From positions 124,001-188,000 of the forward strand of contig NZ_JADIZJ010000005.1 of assembly GCF_016704835.1 (NCBI RefSeq): DNA of 64,000 nt. The letters are read 5' to 3'. A program made the translations under genes and the position numbers. Under the pieces are notes generated by a model. That model searched no databases, was not told the DNA's origin, and saw nothing but the letters and a program-made list of their open reading frames with translations. Source of the DNA: Sphingopyxis sp. GTDB taxonomy: Bacteria > Pseudomonadota > Alphaproteobacteria > Sphingomonadales > Sphingomonadaceae. Below are positions 57,449-64,000 of the stretch, piece after piece. Within the stretch, counting starts at the first letter, position 1, and every line of letters begins with the position of its first letter.

Positions 57449-57901
57449 ATGATTCGTGATGAGATCAAGGCTGCGCAGGTCGCCGCGATGAAAGCCGGCG
57501 ACAAGGCGCGGCTCGGCACCATCCGGCTGATGCTGGCCAAGATCAAGGACAAGGACATCGAACTGCGCACAGGCACCGCGCCTGCCGACGATGATGTGCT
57601 GGTCACCGATGTGCTGCAGAAAATGGTCAAGCAGCGCCGCGAATCGATCGCGATGTATGAACAGGGCAACCGCCAGGAGCTGGCCGATATCGAAGCGGCC
57701 GAGGTCGTCGTGATCGAGGATTTCCTGCCCGCGCAGCTCTCCGACGACGACGCGCAGGCGGCGATCAAGGCGATCGCGGCGGAACTGGGCGCCGAGAGCC
57801 TGAAGGACATGGGGCGCGTGATGGCGGCGGTGAAGGAACGGCATGGGTCCGAACTGGACATGAGCAAGGCGAGCGGGTGGGTGAAGGCGGCTTTGAGCTG
57901 A
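57449..57901 (+). CDS. GatB/YqeY domain protein
   Basis: A 150-residue YqeY-like protein (MIRDEIKAAQVAAMKAGDKA, RLGTIRLMLAKIKDKDIE, VMAAVKERHGSELDMSKASG). The domain is shared with the tRNA-binding tail of GatB; the stand-alone role is uncertain. ATG 57449 is preferred over 57428. Commonly precedes dnaG-rpoD, as here. Confidence 0.92.
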   Translation: MIRDEIKAAQVAAMKAGDKARLGTIRLMLAKIKDKDIELRTGTAPADDDVLVTDVLQKMVKQRRESIAMYEQGNRQELADIEAAEVVVIEDFLPAQLSDDDAQAAIKAIAAELGAESLKDMGRVMAAVKERHGSELDMSKASGWVKAALS

Positions 57902-57956
57902 CCCTCGCCTATCCCCCCTGCTTGCGGGCGGGTGCCGGCAGAGGCATATCGAAGGC

Positions 57957-59837
57957 ATGACCCTCACCCCGCAATGGCTGGACGAATTGCGATCGCGGAT
58001 CACGCTGTCGACGCTCATCGGCCGCACCGTGAAGGTCACCCGCGCCGGGCGTGAATACAAAGCCTGCTGCCCCTTCCATAGCGAAAAGACCCCCAGCTTC
58101 ACGATCAACGACGAAAAGGGCTTTTACCACTGCTTCGGTTGCAGCGCGCATGGCGATGCGATCCGCTGGATGACCGACCAGCGCGGGCTGTCGTTCATGG
58201 ACGCGGTCAAGGAGCTCGCCGCCGAGGCCGGGATGGAGGTCCCCGCCGCCGACCCGCGCGCCGCGAAAAAAGCTGAGGAGGCGGCCAGCCTGCGCGATGT
58301 TGTGCAGGGCGCCGCCGACTGGTTCACGCAGCAGCTCGACAGCAGCAACGGCGCGCCGGCGCGCGATTACCTCGCCAAGCGCGGCATTTCAGACCCGACG
58401 CGTCGGGCGTTCGGTTTCGGGCTCGCGCCCGACAGCCGCAGCGCATCGAAAGAGGCGCTCAAGAAATTCCCGACCGCGATGCTGGTGGAGTCTGGCATGC
58501 TGATCGCGGTCGACGACAAGGAGCCCTATGACCGGTTTCGCGGCCGGTTGATGATCCCGATCCGCGACGCGCGCGGGCGGGTTATCGCGTTCGGCGGGCG
58601 CATAATGGGCGATGGCGAGCCCAAATATCTGAACTCGCCCGACACGCCGCTCTTCGACAAGGGGCGCGTCCTTTACAACATCGACAAGGCGTCGCCCGCG
58701 TCGCGGCAGACGAACCGGATCATCGTCGTCGAAGGCTATATGGACGTCATCGCGCTCGCCGAGGCGGGGATTGCCGATGCGCTCGCGCCGCTCGGCACCG
58801 CGCTGACCGAGGCGCAGCTCGGGCTGATCTGGCGGATGGTGCCCGTGCCGGTGCTGTGCTTCGACGGCGATGCGGCAGGGCAAAAGGCGGCGATGCGCGC
58901 CGCGATGCGCGCGCTGCCATTGCTGCGTCCGGGTTTCAGCCTCGCATTCGCGATCCTTCCGCCCGGGCAGGATCCCGACGACATTGTTCGCGCCCGCGGC
59001 GCCGAGGGCTTTACCGCGCTGCTCGATGAAGCCCAGCCGCTCGTCGAACGCCTCTGGGCGCATGAGGTCGCCGCCGGACCGCTCGCGACGCCCGAGGAGC
59101 GCGCCGCGCTCAAGACCCGGCTGCTCGCGCACGCCGACGCGATCGAGGACGCCGATGTCCGCCACCATTATCGTGAGGCGTTCCGCGAACGGATCGACAC
59201 GCTGTTCGCGCGCAGGCAGCCCGAGCGGACCGCGCGCGTTCCATGGGTGCCGCAGCCCCAGCGCGGCGGCAATCGCCGCTTTGGCCCTGACCCGCGCCTC
59301 CAACCTCCTGTCGACGAAGCCAGATCGATCGGCAAGATCGGCATTGGCGGCCATTATGCCGCGGCGCTGATCGCCGGATTGCTGCGCTATCCCGCCGCGA
59401 TCCGGCGCCACGAAGAGGCGCTGACGCGGCTCGCGGTCGCCGATTCCAGCGATGCCGAACTGCTCCGGGTTATGCTTGACAGCGCCGGAAGCCAAGAAGG
59501 GCTTGATTGCGAGGGCTTGCTTGCCATATTGGAGCCAATGAAAGTGTATAATAGGGCGACGACATTGCTCAGAGCCGACGGAATGCACTTCTCGTTCAAT
59601 CGCAGGCTTGACGGCGAAGAGGTTGATGCAGCGCGGGAAACGGCGCTTCGCGACCTGGATGAATATATCGGCGTGCTGGTGACCCAGCCTGAAATTCGCA
59701 CCCGGCTTGCCGAAGCCACCGCGGATTACATGCGCACGATGGACGACGAAGGCCATGCGCGGCAGCAAAAACTGCGCGCGATGGATGAGGAATTGACCCG
59801 CCGCCTGGCCGCGCTGTCCGACAGCAGCCAAGGCTGA
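57957..59837 (+). CDS. dnaG: DNA primase
   Basis: A 626-residue replicative primase. CHC2-type zinc motif CCPFHSEKTPSF with HCFGC, a catalytic core with the TOPRIM acidic residues (IIVVEGYMDVIAL, LCFDGDAAGQKAA), and a C-terminal helicase-interaction region that is divergent. Followed 31 bp later by rpoD, the conserved macromolecular-synthesis arrangement without rpsU. Confidence 0.97.
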   Translation: MTLTPQWLDELRSRITLSTLIGRTVKVTRAGREYKACCPFHSEKTPSFTINDEKGFYHCFGCSAHGDAIRWMTDQRGLSFMDAVKELAAEAGMEVPAADPRAAKKAEEAASLRDVVQGAADWFTQQLDSSNGAPARDYLAKRGISDPTRRAFGFGLAPDSRSASKEALKKFPTAMLVESGMLIAVDDKEPYDRFRGRLMIPIRDARGRVIAFGGRIMGDGEPKYLNSPDTPLFDKGRVLYNIDKASPASRQTNRIIVVEGYMDVIALAEAGIADALAPLGTALTEAQLGLIWRMVPVPVLCFDGDAAGQKAAMRAAMRALPLLRPGFSLAFAILPPGQDPDDIVRARGAEGFTALLDEAQPLVERLWAHEVAAGPLATPEERAALKTRLLAHADAIEDADVRHHYREAFRERIDTLFARRQPERTARVPWVPQPQRGGNRRFGPDPRLQPPVDEARSIGKIGIGGHYAAALIAGLLRYPAAIRRHEEALTRLAVADSSDAELLRVMLDSAGSQEGLDCEGLLAILEPMKVYNRATTLLRADGMHFSFNRRLDGEEVDAARETALRDLDEYIGVLVTQPEIRTRLAEATADYMRTMDDEGHARQQKLRAMDEELTRRLAALSDSSQG

Positions 59838-59868
59838 CCCACTGATTGCCCCTTTGGCAGGAACAAAT

Positions 59869-61896
<2,028 letters not shown>

Positions 61897-61922
61897 GCTT
61901 TTGCTTCCGCTCATATGGTATA

Positions 61923-61949
61923 GGCGGTCCGGCAACGGGCCGCCTTTTT
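61923..61949 (+). terminator. Intrinsic terminator of rpoD
   Basis: GGCGGTCC and GGGCCGCC (8 bp, one G-T pair) around GGCAAC, followed by TTTTT, starting 27 bp after the rpoD stop. Confidence 0.9.
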
Positions 61950-62075
61950 CTTCTGCTGCGCCGCACAATTTTTTGCGCCGATCCTCTTTAAATCTTCATA
62001 TTTGAACGCCAGGTAGCTGTCGTCACCAGATGCGGCGCGCTTCATCAGCGGTTCAGGCGCTGCCTATCAGATGGC

Positions 62076-62102
62076 AATCATTCCCAATCGATGGGAATGA
62101 TT
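62076..62102. promoter_or_regulatory. 27-bp dyad upstream of pspC, candidate enhancer-binding site
   Basis: AATCATTCCCA and TGGGAATGATT are perfect 11-bp arms around ATCGA, centred about 110 bp upstream of the expected sigma-54 start site. The position fits an upstream activator site for a PspF-like AAA+ protein, which is not encoded in this window. Confidence 0.65.
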
Positions 62103-62172
62103 TCATGATCCAGAGTGGGCGGTTCAGCGCGACCGACCCCAAAAAGCTCGGATATTTGGGGGATTGCTCAAA

Positions 62173-62189
62173 TTGGCACGGCCTTTGCG
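62173..62189 (+). promoter_or_regulatory. Sigma-54 (-24/-12) promoter of pspC
   Basis: TTGGCACGGCCTTTGCG has the GG (62175-62176) and GC (62187-62188) exactly 10 bp apart with TTGGCAC and TTTGC contexts, matching the sigma-54 consensus. The pspC ATG is 56 bp further on. Confidence 0.8.
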
Positions 62190-62244
62190 ATGCATCCGGC
62201 ATCGGCGCGAGGCAGTGCTCGCCGCCCAAGAGAAAGACAAGAAG

Positions 62245-62541
62245 ATGGAAAACGAAACCACCAACCTTTTCAACCGCCGCGACACCTTTTTCGGTATCTG
62301 CGAGGCCGTTGGCCAGGACTTTGGCTTCAACCCGCTGTGGCTGCGCCTCGCCTTCGTCGCGCCAATCTTCTTCTTCCCGGTCCAGACCTTCATAGGCTAT
62401 TTCGCACTTGGCGGCGCAGTGCTCGCCTCGCGCCTGCTCTTCCCGGCAAAAACCGCTGCAACCGCAGCCCCGGCATTGACCACGGTCGAAGATAATGCGC
62501 AGCCCAGCGAGCCGGCTGAGGAGTTCGCGCTCGCAGCTTGA
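62245..62541 (+). CDS. pspC: PspC-domain envelope-stress protein
   Basis: A 98-residue protein with FNRRDTFFGICEAVGQDFGF then NPLWLRLAFV and a transmembrane helix (PIFFFPVQTFIGYFALGG), the PspC fold. PspC senses envelope stress at the inner membrane. Here it is monocistronic, without pspA or pspB, behind a sigma-54 promoter. ATG 62245 after AGAAAGA; the longer frame to 62164 is rejected because it runs through the promoter. Confidence 0.88.
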   Translation: MENETTNLFNRRDTFFGICEAVGQDFGFNPLWLRLAFVAPIFFFPVQTFIGYFALGGAVLASRLLFPAKTAATAAPALTTVEDNAQPSEPAEEFALAA

Positions 62542-62617
62542 GCGGAACCGGCCGGACAATCCCTCTCCCCGCGTCCGGCCTACCCGCGCAGATGGCGTCC
62601 AACGGACGCGATCGCAT

Positions 62618-62655
62618 GGACCGGCAAGCTTCCCCCGGGGCTTTCCGGTCCCTTT
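62618..62655 (+). terminator. Probable terminator after pspC
   Basis: GGACCGG-C-AAGC pairs with GCTT-T-CCGGTCC, followed by only CTTT. The T tract is weak, so termination is probable rather than certain. Confidence 0.55.
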
Positions 62656-62796
62656 GCGTCTGTCCCTGACTGAAACAGCGCCGGTACAAATCGAGGCTCG
62701 CGTATAAACGTGACGTTTACGACGTTGCCCTATGACTGACCGTTGATATTCCCCGGCCTGGCCTTTGCGGCCCGCGCCACAGGCGAGGAAAACGCG

Positions 62797-63468
62797 TTGA
62801 GCCAATCGACCCAGCCCCTGCTACAGCCGCGCGGCGTCGCCGAAATGCTCGATTCGCTGGTCGCCAGCGACGGCACCGGCGCGCATCCGCACGTCCGCGC
62901 CGGCGCGCTGTCGAGCGGCGCGCAAGCAATGCGCAATCTGGCCGATGCCGTCCATTTCCTCTGCCTCCTTCACGGCCGCCACCCAGGTGTCATCGACAAT
63001 GCCGCGCGCAAGGCGGTCGACCCGGCGTCGCGCCAATGGATGGACGAAGCCGCCGATGCCTTTGTCCAGGAACGTGCCTTTCTGTCGAAAATCGCTTCGG
63101 CGGTCGGCCCGGTGCCCAGCACCCAGGGCCAGGCGCAATGCGAGGCCGCGGTCGCCGCGCAGCGCAAGGCGATCGACATGCTCGCCGAATCGGATCGCCA
63201 CGGCTGCGCCGTCGGCGCCGCGATCGCGCTGACGCTCGACTGGCGGACGATCCGCGTCCTGCTCGACATCAGCGCCCAGCGGCTCGACATGACGCCGCCG
63301 ACCTGCACCCTGCCCGACCTGCGCGACACGGCGCGACTGGCCGGAACGGTGGCGGCCAGCCCTGCAGTCGAACGCGCGATGCTGTTCGGCGCCCAGCAGC
63401 TGATCACCCAGCATAGCGGGCTGTGGGATCTGATGGCAGCGCGCGCGGCGAGCCGGGCGACTTCCTAA
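62797..63468 (+). CDS. Hypothetical helical protein
   Basis: A 223-residue protein from the TTG at 62797 (GAGGA upstream); an earlier TTG at 62743 lacks a ribosome site. All-alpha character with Cys at HFLCLLHGRHPG, AQCEAA, RHGCAV and PTCTLPDL. AVDPASRQWMDEAADAFVQE and RLAGTVAASPAVERAMLFGA are distinctive. No family assigned. A weak copy of the TGACGTTTACG motif is 75 bp upstream. Confidence 0.65.
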   Translation: MSQSTQPLLQPRGVAEMLDSLVASDGTGAHPHVRAGALSSGAQAMRNLADAVHFLCLLHGRHPGVIDNAARKAVDPASRQWMDEAADAFVQERAFLSKIASAVGPVPSTQGQAQCEAAVAAQRKAIDMLAESDRHGCAVGAAIALTLDWRTIRVLLDISAQRLDMTPPTCTLPDLRDTARLAGTVAASPAVERAMLFGAQQLITQHSGLWDLMAARAASRATS

Positions 63469-63470
63469 AT

Positions 63471-63490
63471 TGCCCTCCCGCTTGCGGGAG
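63471..63490. repeat. GC-rich palindrome
   Basis: CCTCCCGC and GCGGGAGG around TT, just past the hypothetical gene's stop; a common sphingomonad intergenic hairpin without a T tract. Confidence 0.5.
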
Positions 63491-63539
63491 GGGAGACAAG
63501 CTTGCACCCTCCCCCTCGCCTCGCTATGCCCGCCCTTGA

Positions 63540-63555
63540 TTGACGTTCACGTTAA
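63540..63555. promoter_or_regulatory. TTGACGT-N2-ACGTTAA operator upstream of moxR
   Basis: Matches the 30862-30877 operator in 14 of 16 positions and ends 15 bp before the MoxR start codon. Both sites probably belong to one regulon. Confidence 0.6.
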
Positions 63556-63570
63556 GGGAAAGACGAGCCC

Positions 63571-64000
63571 ATGCGTTTCGATGGAACCAGCGCCTATATC
63601 GCCACCGACGATCTGAAGGTCGCGGTCAACGCCGCGACGCTGCTGCGCCGTCCGCTGCTGGTGAAGGGTGAGCCCGGCACCGGAAAGACCGTGCTGGCCG
63701 AAGAAATCGCCAAAGCGTTCGACGCGCCGCTGATCACCTGGAACATCAAGTCGACGACCAAGGCCCAGCAGGGGCTGTACGAATATGACGCGGTGGCGCG
63801 GCTGCGCGACGGCCAGCTGGGTGAAGAGCGCGTCCACGACATCCGCAATTACATCCGCAAGGGCAAATTGTGGGAGGCGTTCACCAGCCCCAAATTGCCC
63901 GTGCTGCTGATCGACGAGATCGACAAAGCCGACATCGAATTCCCGAACGATCTGCTCCAGGAACTCGATCGCATGGCCTTCCATGTCTATGAAACCGACG
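63571..64000 (+). CDS. MoxR-family AAA ATPase (3' end cut by window edge)
   Basis: N-terminal 143 residues of a MoxR/CbbQ-type AAA+ ATPase: Walker A LLVKGEPGTGKTVLAEEIA (about residue 33), the segment ITWNIKSTTKAQQGLYEYDA and Walker B PVLLIDEIDKADIEFPNDLL. Such ATPases act with a VWA-domain partner to load metals or remodel enzymes; the partner should lie beyond the window. Confidence 0.93.
   Translation, partial: MRFDGTSAYIATDDLKVAVNAATLLRRPLLVKGEPGTGKTVLAEEIAKAFDAPLITWNIKSTTKAQQGLYEYDAVARLRDGQLGEERVHDIRNYIRKGKLWEAFTSPKLPVLLIDEIDKADIEFPNDLLQELDRMAFHVYETD

Overview
The window is high-GC alphaproteobacterial DNA, most likely from the order Sphingomonadales and plausibly Sphingopyxis. I infer this from the permuted two-piece tmRNA whose tag ends ANDNEALALAA, the sphingomonad-type TonB receptor plus lipoprotein pair beside a type II secretion cluster, an alphaproteobacterial GTTC-N7-GTTC SOS box, and many short GC-rich intergenic palindromes. 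No species can be fixed without a database search.

Layout. 1-10.9 kb: a leftward array made of a surface-type lipoprotein gene, a TonB-dependent receptor and gspC-D-E-F-G (gspG runs off the window). Two arrays of 11-bp-phased TGAC-like repeats, resembling PhoB boxes, sit upstream of the lipoprotein gene and of gspC. 11.07 kb: tRNA-Leu(GAG). 11.4-15.9 kb: two HipA kinase modules arranged head to head around an AT-rich control region that holds three palindromes spaced exactly 50 bp apart. 16.0-23.2 kb: peroxiredoxin-arsR, then cydDC divergent from cydABX (cytochrome bd and its assembly exporter). 23.4-29.2 kb: a sulfatase island with two periplasmic or membrane sulfatases, a lipoprotein formylglycine-generating enzyme, a TetR regulator and two matching dyad operators. 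29.3-36.7 kb: enoyl-CoA hydratase and SDR, a DUF1989 protein behind an SOS-box promoter, an L,D-transpeptidase, a Crp/Fnr-small protein-phasin-like operon, and a YqcI/YcgG protein with a thioredoxin-reductase-like enzyme. 37.2-43.7 kb: MgtC, a cation/proton antiporter, a glycosyltransferase and the NHEJ pair ku-ligD. 44.4-47.4 kb: a frameshifted LuxR-type regulator, a metal transporter divergent from its MerR regulator, and ssrA. 47.5-52.4 kb: mscL, a lemA plus triple TPM-domain cassette, a Nudix hydrolase, a rhomboid protease and greA. 52.5-61.9 kb: housekeeping carB, a small lipoprotein, carA, yqeY, dnaG and rpoD. 62-64 kb: pspC behind a sigma-54 promoter, a hypothetical gene and a MoxR ATPase (partial).

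Most striking observations: (i) rpoD carries an in-frame TAG between region 1.2 and region 2; (ii) the 50-bp-phased palindrome triplet between the HipA modules; (iii) Pho-box-like arrays on the T2SS/receptor/lipoprotein locus; (iv) a textbook -24/-12 promoter with a 27-bp upstream dyad in front of pspC; (v) a self-contained TetR-controlled sulfatase plus activating-enzyme regulon; (vi) an SOS box in front of a gene with no known repair role. All functional statements come from reading the sequence and knowledge of the families; no searches were run.
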